Shown piece after piece: positions 12,147 through 24,799 of a stretch of DNA of 64,000 nt; positions within the stretch are counted from its first letter, which is position 1; each line of letters opens with the position of its first letter. The notes below the pieces were generated by a model. It made no database searches and was not told the origin of the DNA. It worked only from the letters and a program-made list of their open reading frames with translations. The position numbers and the translations under genes are program-made. The DNA is from Nageia nagi (taxonomy: Eukaryota; Pinophyta): positions 36,456,001-36,520,000 of the forward strand of contig JBITNC010000001.1 of NCBI GenBank assembly GCA_050084985.1, read 5' to 3'.

Positions 12147-13690
12147 AGAATGTGACGTCCAGAACTAGTTAATGCTTGGGAAGGACAACAACTCCTAGCT
12201 TGTTTTGAAAATATTCGAAGATGTCTTTGGGCTAAAGGCTTTGTAAAGATGTCTACTACTTGCTCTGTGGTTGGAATAAAATCCAATTGTACTTCTCCTT
12301 ATGCCACTCTTTCTTTTATAAAGTGATATCTGATTGCAATATGCTTTGTTCATGAGTGCATAATAGGATTTTTTGATATATTGATTGCACTTGTGTTATC
12401 ACAAAGAACTGATATGGGCTCGTTAATCTGTATACCAAAATCTTTTAGCATCTGCTTCATCCATAGAATCTATGTGTAGCAAGAATTTGTTGCTATATAC
12501 TTTACTTCTACTATAGATAGGGATACTAAGTCTTACTTTTTACTGTGCCAGCCAACAAGATTATTACCCAAATAAAATGCTCCTCCACTGGTGCTCTTCC
12601 TATCATCCATGCATCCTACCCAGTCTGCATCTGAAAAGGCAATAAGTGTAAAGTCCTTTCCTCTAGGATACCATAAACCATATTCTATTGTACCTTTGAG
12701 ATATCTGAATATTCTCTTTAGTGCAGTAACATGTGTTTCTTTGGGATTTGCTTGAAATTGAGCAACCATACATACTACTTGAAGAATATTCGGTCTAGTA
12801 GCTATCAAATATAATAAACTTCCAATCATTAACATGTATTGTGTTTGATCTACTGTTGGTGCTTTCTCATCCTTACTTAATTTATAGCCTATCGTCATAG
12901 GGGTGCTCACAAGGTTTACAGTCTTCCATGATAAACTTCTTCAGCATCTCCTTAACATACTTGGTTTGAGAAATGAACATGCCATTCTTCAACTGATTGA
13001 TTTGTAAGTCGAGAAAAAAAGCAAGCTCACCTATCATAGACATCTCAAATTCTATTTGCATGTTGTCAGCAAGATTTTTACATAGCTCATTCTTGCTTCC
13101 TCCAAAAATTATATCATCTACATAGACAACAATAATTAGCTAAATTTCCTTTTCTGATTTAATCTATAAATTGCTATCCACCATTCCTTTTCTAAAGCCT
13201 TGCTGCTGAAGATATGTATCAAGTATGGAGTACCATGCTCAAGGTGCCTATTTTAAACCATACAGAGCCTTCTTTAGTTTGCATACCAGATTAGGATTCT
13301 CTCCTAATTGGAAACCATCTGGCTGTTCAATATAGACTTCTTCAATTTTTCCATTTAGAAAGGTTGATTTTACATCCATTTGATAAATTGTAAAGTATTT
13401 ATACACTGTAAAAGCTAAAAACATGTGAATAGCTTCTAATCTAGCCACAGGTGCAAAAGTTTCTTCAAAATCAATTCCTTCAACTTAAGCATATCCCTTG
13501 CAGACAAGTCTAGCTTTATTTCGAACCACTATCCCATCTTCATTCAACTTATTGCGAAAAACCCACTTTGTGCCAATCACATTTTTGTTGGCTGGTCTAG
13601 GAATAAGTTCCCATGTTTCATTCTTTTCAATTTGAGTGAGTTCTTCCTCCATTGCTTTCATCCAGCTTTCATCTTGGATAGCTTCTGAGA
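12147..13690 (-). pseudogene. copia reverse transcriptase and RNase H (broken)
   Basis: RT copies the element RNA into DNA and RNase H removes the RNA strand. Visible in order on the - strand: WELIPRP and GTKWVFRNK near 13640-13560, the TFLNG and [10 protein letters not shown] blocks (13360-13310), ALYGLK (about 13250), the catalytic YVDD (about 13113-13125, intact), then TQYMLMIGSLLYL (about 12840) and the RNase H motifs SDADWVGC and DRKSTSGGAF (12640-12570), LCDNTSAI (about 12400) and DIFTKPL (about 12240). Open pieces are 13448-13248, 12910-12533 and 12286-12077. Stops separate them, several consistent with CAG-to-TAG or TGG-to-TGA changes. Confidence 0.9.
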
Positions 13691-14990
13691 CATTTTTAGG
13701 CTCTATATTGGATAGGAGAGAATAGGTGCGTGAAACCCCTCTATGAGTTTGGATGCCTATATGAAACTCATCGATGATTTGCTCTTGTGGATGATCCTTG
13801 TGCCATCTTTTTGATGGAGTTTTTGAATTTTCATCTTCTTCCACCTCATTTTTTGAAGCACTATTTGGGTTACTTGGCGAATTTGAATCTTCTAGTTTCT
13901 TTACTTGTGATTGCTGTATAGGAGGCTTAGATTTGTTTTTATTCTTTTTGTCTTCTTCAATTGAATCTTGATAGGCAGGAAGATCATCATCATCATTTCT
14001 CTTGGGAAGATCTCTTTGCTCATTAACACGAACATCAACACTATCAACGATTGTTTTTGTCCTTTTATTGTAACACCTATATGCTTTGCTCTTCAAAGAG
14101 TAACCAAGAAAGATACCTTCATCAGATCTATCCTTAAACTTTCCTAAATTTTCTTCTATTCTCTTGATATAGCATTTACTAGCCAAAAATCTTGAAGTGC
14201 CTCACTATAGCTCTTCTTCCAAACCATAATTCATATGGTGTTCTATCCTCATGTGGTCACATCATACATCTATTTTGAATATGCATTGCAGTATGCATTG
14301 CTTCTTTCCAGAACCTATCAGTAACCTTGCTTTCTATCAGCATGGTTTGAGCCATTTCTTGTACTGCTCTATTTTTTCTTTCAACTACTCCATTTTGTTG
14401 TGGAGTTCTTACTGTAGAGAATTGTCTTTTATTTCCATGTTGTATGCAAAACTTAGTAAACTCATCAGAAGTGAACTCACCTCCTCTATCTGAGTGAAGA
14501 CATTTAATTCTCCTCTCTATCTGATTTTCTACTTGATTTTTAAATGCTTTGAACATTTCAAAAGCTTCAGATTTATGTTTCAAAAATTGCACCCAAGTCA
14601 TTCTTGAATAATCATCTATGAATAGAATAAAATACTTATCTCCATTAACGCTTTGTGTTCTCATTGGTCTGCATAGGTCGGTGTGTATGATTTCCAAAGG
14701 TCTGCTTGTGTGATATTCTTTCACTTTGAACTTTGCCCGAGTTTACTTTGCCCTTTGGCATGAATCACAAATATCATTTCTGGTTTGTTGATACTGGGCA
14801 TATCTCTTACTGCTCTTTTTGAGCAAATGTTCATCAAGTTTTTAAAATAGATGTGTCCCAATCTCTTATTCCATAGCCAATCATCACTCTCCTTGCCTAG
14901 AAGACATGATCCCTCTTAAATATCTGATAAGGTGTATAAATTACCATAGGTTCTTGCACCAACTGCTACAAGTCTACCACTATTTGCCCT
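13691..14990 (-). pseudogene. copia GAG-pre-integrase and integrase (broken)
   Basis: The pre-integrase zone holds WNKRLGHIYFKNLMNI (about 14890-14840) and a zinc-binding region that is shifted out of frame near 14760. The core at 14724-14257 shows all three acidic positions: HTDLCRPM, HSDRGGEF and the Glu in NGVVERKNR. A stop follows at about 14256, then YELWFGRR and, in the frame 14186-13485, GIFLGYS and the variable Lys/Glu-rich C-terminal region that leads into RT. Catalytic residues are present but the chain is broken by at least one frameshift and several stops. Confidence 0.9.
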
Positions 14991-15199
14991 TCGGATCTCA
15001 CAGCCATGCTTTTTGAAAATTACATCATGTCCTTTGTCACATATTTGACTGATGCTCAATAAATTATGCTTCAGTCCCACAACAAATAATACCTCTTCAG
15101 ATCTGATGTTGCCATCATTTATTTTGACTGTCCCTTTGCCGATAATCTATGCACCATCATTGTTTCCAAATCTTACTGACCCACCTTCATATTCCTATA

Positions 15200-15300
15200 G
15201 TTTTTGAAATTTCTTCTTGTCACCTATCATGTGACTTGAGCATCCGCTGTCTAATATCCATGGTGATGGTTTGTCTTGAGCTTTTAATGCTATTTGAATG
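15200..15300 (-). pseudogene. copia aspartic protease remnant
   Basis: SPWILDSGCSSHMIGD is readable at about 15270-15222 (-). It contains the DSG active-site triad of copia proteases, which would cut the gag-pol polyprotein. The protein upstream (15300-15452) and downstream is interrupted by stops. Confidence 0.85.
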
Positions 15301-15452
15301 ATTAAAGACTCTTTATCCTCTCTGAGTTTCTCCTTTTCTTTCCAGACTTGTTTTACTTTTATTTCAGCTTCTTATTTTTTATTATACTTTTCTTCTTCCT
15401 ATGGATGATTGCTCTGAAACTATTTATTCTATCTTATGGAAGGAAATTGTCT

Positions 15453-17243
15453 CTATGGAAAGAACCTCATGCCATGATTATTTATGTAGAATCTGGCAAT
15501 GTGTCCATATTCATGACAGTTGTAACACTCAACTGGATACTCCATTAGTGGGCCGAATGCATTCCTAGTAACAAAGGTTCTTGGAGTGATATTATACTTA
15601 CATTTAGAAATTTTGTGTCCATATGCATTGCATTTGAAATAGTATCCATTGAAGGGGTGGATGTAGCTATTATATTGCTGAGTACTTCTTGGTCCTGCAT
15701 AGGGTCTTCTTCTGGAATGCACTTGAGTGAAGCCATCATCCTCTAGTCCTGAGCTATCTTCCTTCTTCTTGGTTTCTTTTATGTTTTCCCTTTTTATGTC
15801 ATTGGAAGATTGTCCTTGTTCATATCCCAGACCAGATTTATCAGAAAACATTCTTTAACTGTTAATGATTTCACTGAGTTTAGTCGACCTTCCTTCTAGA
15901 TATTCAAAAGAGCTGATTTTCTTGGTGACTTCCTCTAGTTGCATACGTAGCCCAGTTATTTCTTCTTCAAGCTTACTACAATTTTTAGATTTCACAAGAA
16001 GCTGTTCCTCCAAACTCTCATTTATCCTCTTAGATTCTTCCACTTCAATTTTTATGTTTTCTATAATATTACTTGCATCATCAAACCTTTTTGAGAGTTT
16101 CTTATTTTTCTTTATTTCTTTATCCAGTTCATTCAATGCTATTATTAGTTCTTCTTCAAGATCAATCTCAATCTCATAGTCATTTTCTTCCTCTATCTCT
16201 TCCTTTTTATGTTCTTGGTCATTTTGATTATCTTCATTCAGTTTCTCTTCAAATGCCATAAACAATGCTCCATTGTATTCTTTTTCTGATTCACTACTGG
16301 AATCATCATCAGTGGAGCCTTCATTTCTAGATATGAAGCTCTGTCTATTTGACCTTCTATTTCGAGCATGAGATTTCATTTTGTGGTTTTTCTCAAAATA
16401 TGATTCTTGATCATATTTATCAGTTTTTCTATATGGACATTTTGAAATGAAATGACCAATACCACCATAGTTAAAATATTTAAACGGTAGCTTGCCTTTA
16501 TATTTACCTTTTCCCCTTTTTAGCTTTCTAACAAAATTTGCTTCTGCTCCATCAGATTGTTCCTCATCATCAGAATCTATTTTGGCTTTGGTACTGTTAT
16601 TGGCTTTAAACACTACTTCCTTTTCTGAATGTTTTGCTTTTCCTATTCTCATTTCATAAGCAGTCAGCGATCCATGCATTTCATCCATGCTGAGGGTTTT
16701 CAAATTTTTTGCTTCTTCAATAGCAGAAACCTTTGAATCAAAGTGAGATGTGAGAGATCGTAGTACCTTTTTCATGATGACATGATCTTCAATTTCTTCC
16801 CCAAGACCTCTAATTGCATTAGTAATTTCATTTACTCTCAATATGTATGCTTCGATGGTTTCATCTTCATTCATCTTTAGAACTTCAAATTGAGCTCTAT
16901 GAGTTTAGAGTTTTGCTTCCTTGACTTTATCATCTCCTTCATGAATGCTCTTCAACTTATTCCATATTTCTTTTGTAGATTTGCATGCCATAACTTTCAC
17001 CAGTTAACTATCCACAAGACCACACATTAGAGCATTTCTTACTTTTGCATCACGTTCAAATGCCTTTCTTTCTGCTTCATTTGATGGACCTGTAGGGGGA
17101 GGAGTGTAACCCCTTTTAACAGCATCCCAAGTACCAAAACCCAATGCACTAAGATAAGTCTTCATTCAAATTTTCCAAAAAGCATAATTGGTTCCATCAA
17201 AGAGAGGTGCCTTGTTAGATGAGAAACCTTCTTCGCTTGCCAT
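15453..17243 (-). pseudogene. Sirevirus-type gag with zinc knuckles and coiled coil (broken)
   Basis: Gag forms the particle that packages element RNA. The start MASEEGFSS at 17243 leads into APLFDGTNYAFWK, the usual copia gag opening. Stops occur near 17168, 17009 and 16905, after which 16874-15855 is open for 339 residues and continues in the same frame after one stop to 15453. The long piece holds the UBN2-type region (EAYILRVNEI, LRSLTSHFDSKVSAIEE, MDEMHGSLTAYEMR), a zinc knuckle FNYGGIGHFISKCPYR with the first Cys changed to Tyr, an acidic stretch and a coiled coil at residues about 235-335. A second knuckle-like pair sits in the last piece (CNAYGHKISKCKY, CYNCHEYGHIARFY). The coiled-coil tail supports the Sirevirus call. 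Confidence 0.9.
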
Positions 17244-17287
17244 AGTGCCACTACCAGGATCTCCTTAACTGTTATAGCCTAAGTAGG

Positions 17288-17305
17288 AACCTTGCTCTGT
17301 ACCAA
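17288..17305 (-). other. primer binding site of the copia element
   Basis: TTGGTACAGAGCAAGGTT on the - strand just inside the 5' LTR. It matches the initiator-Met tRNA complement TGGTATCAGAGC with one T missing, so priming would be impaired in this copy. Confidence 0.85.
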
Positions 17306-17306
17306 T

Positions 17307-19123
17307 TATTGGACTTCGAGTGACACTGAGAGGGGGGTGAATCAGTGTATAAAAAAATAATCAATTTAAGCTTCTTAAATAAAGATAGATTAAAAGCCAG
17401 AGAAAATTAAGCAAGCACACCAAGTACATCACACAACACTAGATATAACGAGGTTCACCAGATTGGCTACATCCCTAAAAATGACTGTTTGGACTCCAAT
17501 CCAAATCCAGTCATTAAAGAAAGCTTACAGATTCACAACACCAACTATGAAGGGTAGCACCAACTACCACTTTAAAAAATAGCATCACCTACTGCATGGA
17601 ACACCAATTCTAGCTATCAAGCACCCACTTGATACAACATTCAAAAAGGAGGAAAGAATACAGTTCTAGAAGACCCTCAATGGTCTAGCTCTAATGCTCA
17701 TTGTTTGATCTCTGCACATAGCTCCAAAGTAACACACTTAAACAATCACACTACTTTCTGCATATTCATTTTCTCACTTCACATTCACCTGATACTCCCT
17801 TCTTCCACACTATTACCTCTACACCCGCACTTCACTTCTCACCATTTTTCACTCCATCTACCATACACTCAAAAAAATATTACACATCAAGAAAACCCCC
17901 CATGAATCTATTCCTGTCATAACATGTTATCAAAAACAAACTAAAGGAATCTTTATTTGTAACTGCTCCTGCACTAAGAGAGTTCACTATCCAAGACTGC
18001 AACTGCTGTAACTGATGAATGCTCCTATTGCTCAAATAGAGTTATTCTGACAAGTATAGCTCTTTCTCCACTGATTTTAGATATTTTATAGTATCTGATT
18101 ATTTCTGATAATCCCAAACTCTTTTCTTCTTCATAATGGTAGTTCTAGGTTTCTTTTACCTTAGTTCTAGAGTCTCTTTCTATAGCCTAGAGATTGACTA
18201 GCTTACCGGATGTTTATTGTATACACCATGATGTCATCATCTTCGAACTCCAGAAGAGAGTTCCAAGGTATCTACGTGGCCTACTAGCTTACCAGATGTT
18301 TATTGTATTCACCATGATGTCATCATCTTTGAACTCTGGAAGAGAGTTCCAAGATATCTGCGTGGCCTTCCAGACTTTTCAACACCAACTGCTAACATCA
18401 TCTTCTCTAGAATCTGGAAGTAGAGTAAAATGCTTCCCATGATGTCTGTGCTAATGTCATTTTTGGAAAAAATAAACTTAAATATGTGATCTAACTTCTC
18501 GCTATCCTTATCACTTCTAAGATATTTTATTTACTGGCTTCGACTATTTGATCTCTCTTTGTTGTTCTCATCTCTACATTTTGGAATGTTTTACTCACTG
18601 GCTCTGGTTATTTGATCACTCCTTGCTGACCTCATCATCTCTGGGACCCAGTTTCATTCAAAAATGTGAACGTTGTTCTCCCCGTGATGTCATCTTCATG
18701 CTTCCAGAATGCTCTACTCACTTTCTCTGGAACCTAGTTTTTTTCACAACTGAGCTTTTATCATTTCATTTCAGAATGCCTAATCTACTGACTCCAACCT
18801 TTTTAATCACCCCTTGCTGACCTCATCATCTCTGAAACCCAGTTTCATTCAAAAATGTGAACATTATTCTTCTCGTGATGTCATCTCTTCCCTCCAGAAT
18901 GTTTTACTTACTGGCGCTGGCTATTTGATCGCTCCTTGCTGACCTCATCACTTCTAGGCTCTAGTTTTGGGTTAAGGACCAAAATTTCTAACATCATCTC
19001 TTCCAGAACTCTTTATTTACTAACCCTGGCTTTTCAATTCTCCTTGCTGACCTCATCACCTCTGGAACCTGGTCTTTACCAAAACCACGTGTTGACAACA
19101 ATGACAATCACACATGCTCAACA
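17307..19123 (-). repeat. 5' LTR of the Sirevirus-like element
   Basis: Same length as the left copy (1817 bases). The first two bases are TA instead of TG, a transition at the LTR edge. It would carry the promoter for the element's transcript, reading leftward. Confidence 0.95.
18198..18369. repeat. 86-base tandem repeat in the 5' LTR of the copia element
   Basis: Copies begin at 18198 and 18284, mirroring 11018 and 11104 in the other LTR. Confidence 0.85.
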
Positions 19124-19128
19124 TAGGT

Positions 19129-19720
19129 AGCATGAGCAAAAGAGTCAATTCTAGGATATCAAGCTACATCAATGAGTATAGGATCTAAATCATTGCAAGC
19201 AAGAACATAACCAAAGGTGAGAATCTACATAGCTAGAGGTCACTCAACCTAGTCAAAGAGAGCAAAAGATCTCTCTTTCCATTATGAGATTAAGCCATCA
19301 ATTTAAGAGCTAGCATAGAAGGATTATGGTTTATAAGGTAGAGTTCTTATGGTGGGGATTTCACTTTCATACATCCCATAAAGTTCATAGAGTATGATCC
19401 ATAGGACTCAAGGGACATAAGGTACACACAAGGCCCCTAGGAGTACACAAGTAGCAAGCTCATCATAGGTGATCTCTTGTCCATATAATAAGATTAGACA
19501 TATATGGGGAGAGTTCTAAATATAGTTTAGTCTATGATGATATTGCTTGAGAGATCTCCATCTTCTTCCTGATAACTTTGAGGGTGGATGATGGTGATGA
19601 AACACACATATTTTGGCTAGATAGACTACATAGGCTAGGATTATACATATGAGACTAGTGTATGTTGGTAGATGATATTTTTTATATTAGAGCACTTTGG
19701 ATAGCTTATGTATTTTTTGT
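19129..19720 (+). pseudogene. continuation of the relic interrupted by the copia element
   Basis: Picks up at the right-hand TAGGT duplication and reads, with many stops, for at least 200 bases on the + strand (SKRVNSRISSYINEYR near 19140-19190). No family recognised. Together with 9236-10119 it is the empty-site sequence of the copia insertion. Confidence 0.3.
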
Positions 19721-19765
19721 TATACCTTATATATATATATATACCTTATATATATATATATATAT
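19721..19765. repeat. AT microsatellite
   Basis: (TA)n with two copies of ATACCTTATATATATATATA; it abuts the target duplication of chromovirus-A. Confidence 0.9.
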
Positions 19766-19772
19766 GGTTTAC

Positions 19773-22700
19773 TATTAAGTTCAAAAACTCAACCTTAAAT
19801 TTGTTTCTTCTACTAGCAAAAACTAGAGTACTTCATCATCAAATTTTCAATAATTTTTTATAGAACAATGTATTAATCTTAGGGATATCCTTATCCACTT
19901 ATGTGTTGCATACATATATAAATACTTGATGCAAAAATGCATGATAACTCCAATCCAATTTCACATGATTGATTAATAAACTTAAGGTATTTATTCAATT
20001 TCGAATAAAACCCCAAGTAATCAATCAATAATATCATAAGGGCATGCTATACATAACTTGTATATCCCTTAAGGTTTATCTTAATTACATAATTCATATA
20101 TTTTCCATCCACTATGCAATCATCAAATGCATATCTGTGGTGAATCCTATAGAATTTCTTTCTCATTAGATAGAATTATTCTTGGTAATTATTTTAGATA
20201 ACCTTATCATAACATAATAACCTAATTACAATTGATAGATTAATTGACTCTCTAATATCATACAATCTTATCTAAGTCTACTAATTTAATTTAATTGCTA
20301 TATATATTATTAAGGAGTTAACAATTAGCTTTTAATTACTAATTGACCTAAGAGATTATTGTATATTTACTATAGGCACCTAGGTGGTTAATATTTATTA
20401 TTAGCACTTCCATATATTCAAAAAAAAAAACTTAAACAACATACTTACCTTGAACAAATTTAATAATTTCAAAGACAATTTTAATAAGACCTTCAACTTT
20501 AACAATGGAAAAAAAAATCAATTTTACAACATATTAAATATACAAATTGAGTTGATTAATTTTTTTATTTATATTAACTTGTTCAATTGTTAGAAAGTAG
20601 TTTAGTGTTAAACTTAAATTTCTATATGACCATGATAGAGCTTAGATATGAGAAAGGTATCTATAAATTTCATTTATAGGTATTTTCTTAGATCTGATCT
20701 CAACTAATAGAATATAGTAAGCATGGATAATATTCATCACTTATATCAAAATGTATATGTTGATGAAATACTAATTACAAATATAATTATTAATTTTCCA
20801 ATTAGCTTAAGATTTATATTATTTTAAACTCAATTCCAACTTAGATAGTAAAACTTTATAGGATTTAAACACTAGATTGATTTACACAATGATTTAAATC
20901 ACTCCAAATCTATATATAAGAACCTTAACTTAATAAAATCAATATTCATACTCAATACTTCAATCAAAATAGAGAAACATATTTATATAACTCTTTTTTA
21001 TATAAATAGAATGATAATAAATTTGAGATACAAACATCATTTTCTTTTAACAAAAATCCTTTAACATACATATTAAGTTAACAAATAATTCAATGAGTTC
21101 TTCCAAAATAAAATTTACTCCATATCATACTACTTGGCTATCAACATAATTTTTATACTATTTACATATAATATTTTGATTTTTTTCATATAAATAATAG
21201 TCAAAATATTATATTGTTCAGGGATCAAATGATCAATCCAAAATGGACTATACTTCAACAAAAATAATCTAAGACTCTAACAATTTAAGGTTCCTTAGTC
21301 TACTTGCTTCCATCTTGTGTATCTACCTTTGAAATTTAAGAAAAGAAAATAATTGGTGTGTAATAAAAATCTCAATGAATTCAATAGCTAACCTAACTGA
21401 TACAATATAAGTAATATTCCCTTTTTTATATGAACAACCCTTTGATAGAGTCTCCTTTGATTGTTGTTCCATGCTAGATGACAATGCAAAAGATCAAGAC
21501 ATGGTTTTTTAATATGTTCACCCAATATTTAGAATCCTCTAATATAATCAATATTGCTCCAATATTATGTTTATTAAAATTGTAATTTGTTATTTTTCTC
21601 AAGTTCCAAACATCCTATGTATATTAAGGTTATCAACAATTGATTGTAAGTATAAATTCTTTATATTTAAACTTGCTAGTTTAATTTTAAGTGAGAGACA
21701 AGTGAAACTTCTTTGACCAAAAACCTATAGTTTAGATAATCCCAAAGAAAAACAACAAATTATTTATAATTAACAAAGGAAAATAGTTCAACTCCTAAGG
21801 AGTAAGTTTGTAATTTTTTTTAAATACACCATTGTTATTTCACTATAAAACAACATAAAAAAATGTGATATAAATAATCTATAATACCTCATGATATAAT
21901 TTAACATATACTACCAAATGCTTAAGACTTAATATAACAATGGTATGTAATGATTGAAAATAATTTAACATATTTACAATGAAAAAGATAGGGACTCTAT
22001 TTCAATTATTGCTAATGAGATAGCTAATGAACTCACCTAATAGTGGTAAATTCACAAAGATACCTTGATAATAAAAGAGCAGCAACAAAAACCCAAAGAT
22101 ATCCACAACAACTCACACCTTCTACACTTCTTTTCTAGTTGACCTTTTAGAGTGACTACCTAAAAAATCATATGGAGTTTGAATTAAAGGAGAAATATTT
22201 AGTTAACTTATAACATGTGGGGTTTTTTTCTAACCCACAGCTCCCAACCTAGTTCCAAGGACCCACTATCCTCCAAAAATGTAATAAAGAAACCCCTAAC
22301 TAAAGATATCTTAAAAACCCTCAAATAAGAACATGTTTCAACTAAAATAACTAAACATTTGATAGAATACACATAATAAAAGGGCTTACTCAAGAATTCT
22401 TCCATGATTTACCTTCCTAAATACTCATAGGATTTTACTGCAATTTCTCCCATTCTTAGTTGGCAATTAAGCTTTCTTCCCAACTTCATTCTCCAATTCT
22501 GAATCTTAGTCGATAGTTAAGTTTTCTTCCCAACTTCATTCTACAACTCTAAATAAAAATGTTAGCATTTTGAAATGATTCTTTAATCCACATATAACAT
22601 CTTTACAACTTTCAACATAGGTAATAACAAACTTAGATTTGTATTTTAGTTTTATATTAACACTACACCTACCTATTTTATTATATCTTCTCAAACACAA

Positions 22701-23264
22701 AAGTTGAGGTATTTAAAATTAAATGATTAAATCTTTAAACATAATAACTTGAGGTACATAACCTTACTATTAAATGCATAATGGTTGTGAATTATTAATA
22801 CTTTAGTAATATTTGCCTCTATAAGGTTTGTATTTGAAGCATTTAACATTACTTTAGCATTAATGCATCATTGCATAGATTTAAGACCATATCAAATATT
22901 TTTAAACAAATAAATGAATTAATTAGAGAATATATTATTTTGAATGATACAAACAAATGAATTGAAAAGATTCCAAACACTCCTCATAGCTAATGGGGAG
23001 AAAACAAAATACAAAGAAATACATTTAATCCTTTATTAGTAGATTCACAAGTTTTTTTTAAGTACAAATATTCAAATAGTTTCAAGATGAATTAAGTTAC
23101 ATAGATACAACTTTAACAAGTCATGCCTTATATCTATACGTAACCAACCAAGATGTATTGAAAGTTTCCAACTCAATTTTCTACGAGATTAAATCATAAA
23201 GACCAAAATTGTTACAAGCTACTCATCAAATATTTGAACTAAAAAAAAAGGGGGGTTCATGACA
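19773..23264 (-). repeat. 3' LTR of chromovirus-A (undisturbed copy)
   Basis: On the + strand it ends GGTTCATGACA at 23264; on the - strand it therefore starts TGTCATGAACC right after the polypurine tract. The other edge reads TATTAAG here and TGTCAAGG in the partner copy. Confidence 0.9.
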
Positions 23265-23281
23265 TACTCTCCCACTTGGGT
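23265..23281 (-). other. polypurine tract of chromovirus-A
   Basis: AACCCAAGTGGGAGAGTA (- strand) directly precedes the LTR start TGTCATGAACC. Confidence 0.8.
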
Positions 23282-23299
23282 TAAATATAGTGCTTTGTG

Positions 23300-24700
23300 T
23301 TTTGCTATGTTAGAAAGAGATATGGAATTTATTTTCTTATTTCTTCACTATGTTCCTAGGTGGAATTATCCTCAGAGTATAAATCCCATAGAACCTTACA
23401 TTATTTGATTTCTCAATTGTTAAGATACCTTATTCTTGTATCTAGAATCCTCATATGATTTACCTCAATAGCCATTTTATTTGTCATCTCAACCTTATCC
23501 AAGTCCAAAATATGGACGGAATCATGAATATATTTCTTTAACTTGGAGACATGAAATACACTATACATTTTAGAGGTAAGTTCAACTTATAAGTTATAAT
23601 ATTAACTCATTGAGTGACTTCAAATGGCCCCACATATCTTATTGATAGTTTTTAAGATTTTTTGGAACCTTTTCTAGGTCTTACTCTAAGAAAAACCTTG
23701 TCACCTACCTTAAACTTCATGCATGTCCTTTTCAAATTAGCCTAATTCTTTTATCTATCTAAAGCTTCTTTCAAGTTCTTTTGGATCATTTTCAACTAAT
23801 ATCCCATCTCATATAGTATTTTAGGTACAATAATAATTCTATCTTATAAATTATTCCATGAAACTATAGTTATACATTTTTGAACATAGAGGGCCTCAAA
23901 TGGTGCCATACCAAGTGATACTTGATATGCATTGTTATAAGTAGACTCAACCAGATGAAGGTAGTCCTCCCATTTGATTTTTTTACCCATGCAGTACATC
24001 CTAAGTATGTATTCTAAAATCTAATTGAACCTTTCTAATTATCCATCCATCTTTGGATGATAGGTAGTGCTAAAGTTAAGCTTAGTTTCAATTTCTCTAT
24101 GGAGTGTTCTCTAAAATTTAGAAGTAAACTTGCTATCTCTAATAGAGATTATAACTTTAAGAAAGCCATGTAAATAAAATATTTCTCTCATAAATTTCCT
24201 AGAAATTACTACAACATCATTTGTAGTATTTCTTGAAATAAAATGAGCAACTTTGGTTAATTTATCTATAACAACTAGTAGCAAATCATGATGATATCAA
24301 GGTTTTGGAAAACCCATAATAAAATCCAAATAAATTACTTATCATTTTGCACTAGGAATAGCATGTGGAAAGAGTATTCCAATAGGCCTAATATGCTTAG
24401 CTTTTACTTTTTAACAAATCAAGCACTTAAAAATATAGTCCATAATTTCTTTCTTCATGCTATGCTAATAATAATGTTTATTCATATTTTCTCTCATTTT
24501 GTTTAGACCAAGATGTATATAATAAGGGGTAGCATGTACTTCATACATAATTTATTTCTTAATGTTACCTTTAAGTGTAATAACCACTCTTTTTCCAAAA
24601 TATATTAGACCAATAGGTTGAACAATGAATCCTTCCTTAAAACCCTATTGAATTCTCTCCTTTTGGTTAATGAAAAATGGATCTCTAAGCTTAAATTTAA
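23300..24700 (-). pseudogene. chromovirus-A integrase and chromodomain-like C-terminus (broken)
   Basis: Readable pieces on the - strand: DKLTKVAHFI (about 24250), HGFLKVIISIRDSKFTSKFW (about 24165-24105), TTYHPKMDG (about 24080), VEYTYN-like VESTYNNAYQ (about 23945), MAPFEALY (about 23905), VGDKVFLRVRPRKGS (about 23710-23665) and YVGPFEV (about 23630). At 23450-23310 the tail LDTRIRYLNN…KVLWDLYSEDNST resembles the VLW…TWE chromodomain of Tekay-type elements, with TGG changed to TAG after Thr. The second catalytic Asp (SDRD) is Ile here, so the enzyme is inactive apart from its many stops. The chromodomain normally directs insertion to marked chromatin. Confidence 0.85.
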
Positions 24701-24799
24701 GAACCTTTTAAGATAAGTTAATCTTAAAACTAGAAATAATAGTTACCATATGTCTCTTTCTACATAATGCATCAACCACTTTATTTTTCTTTCCCTAAA

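Larger units (their letters stand above)
10125..19123 (-). mobile_element. Sirevirus-like Ty1/copia retrotransposon, complete but dead
   Basis: Two direct LTRs of 1817 bases (10125-11941 and 17307-19123) flank gag, protease, integrase, RT and RNase H in the copia order on the - strand. Both flanks carry the perfect 5-base target duplication TAGGT (10120-10124, 19124-19128). The primer site is of the initiator-Met type and there are several GGGGGAG purine tracts. Multiple purine tracts and a gag with a long coiled-coil tail are known Sirevirus features. Every coding domain holds stops or frameshifts. In about 270 compared LTR bases I count 14 substitutions, so the insertion is not recent. Confidence 0.95.

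Noticed and set aside
15865-16261. Plus-strand Ser-rich frames
   Set aside because: Antisense shadows of the Glu/Lys-rich coiled coil of copia gag.
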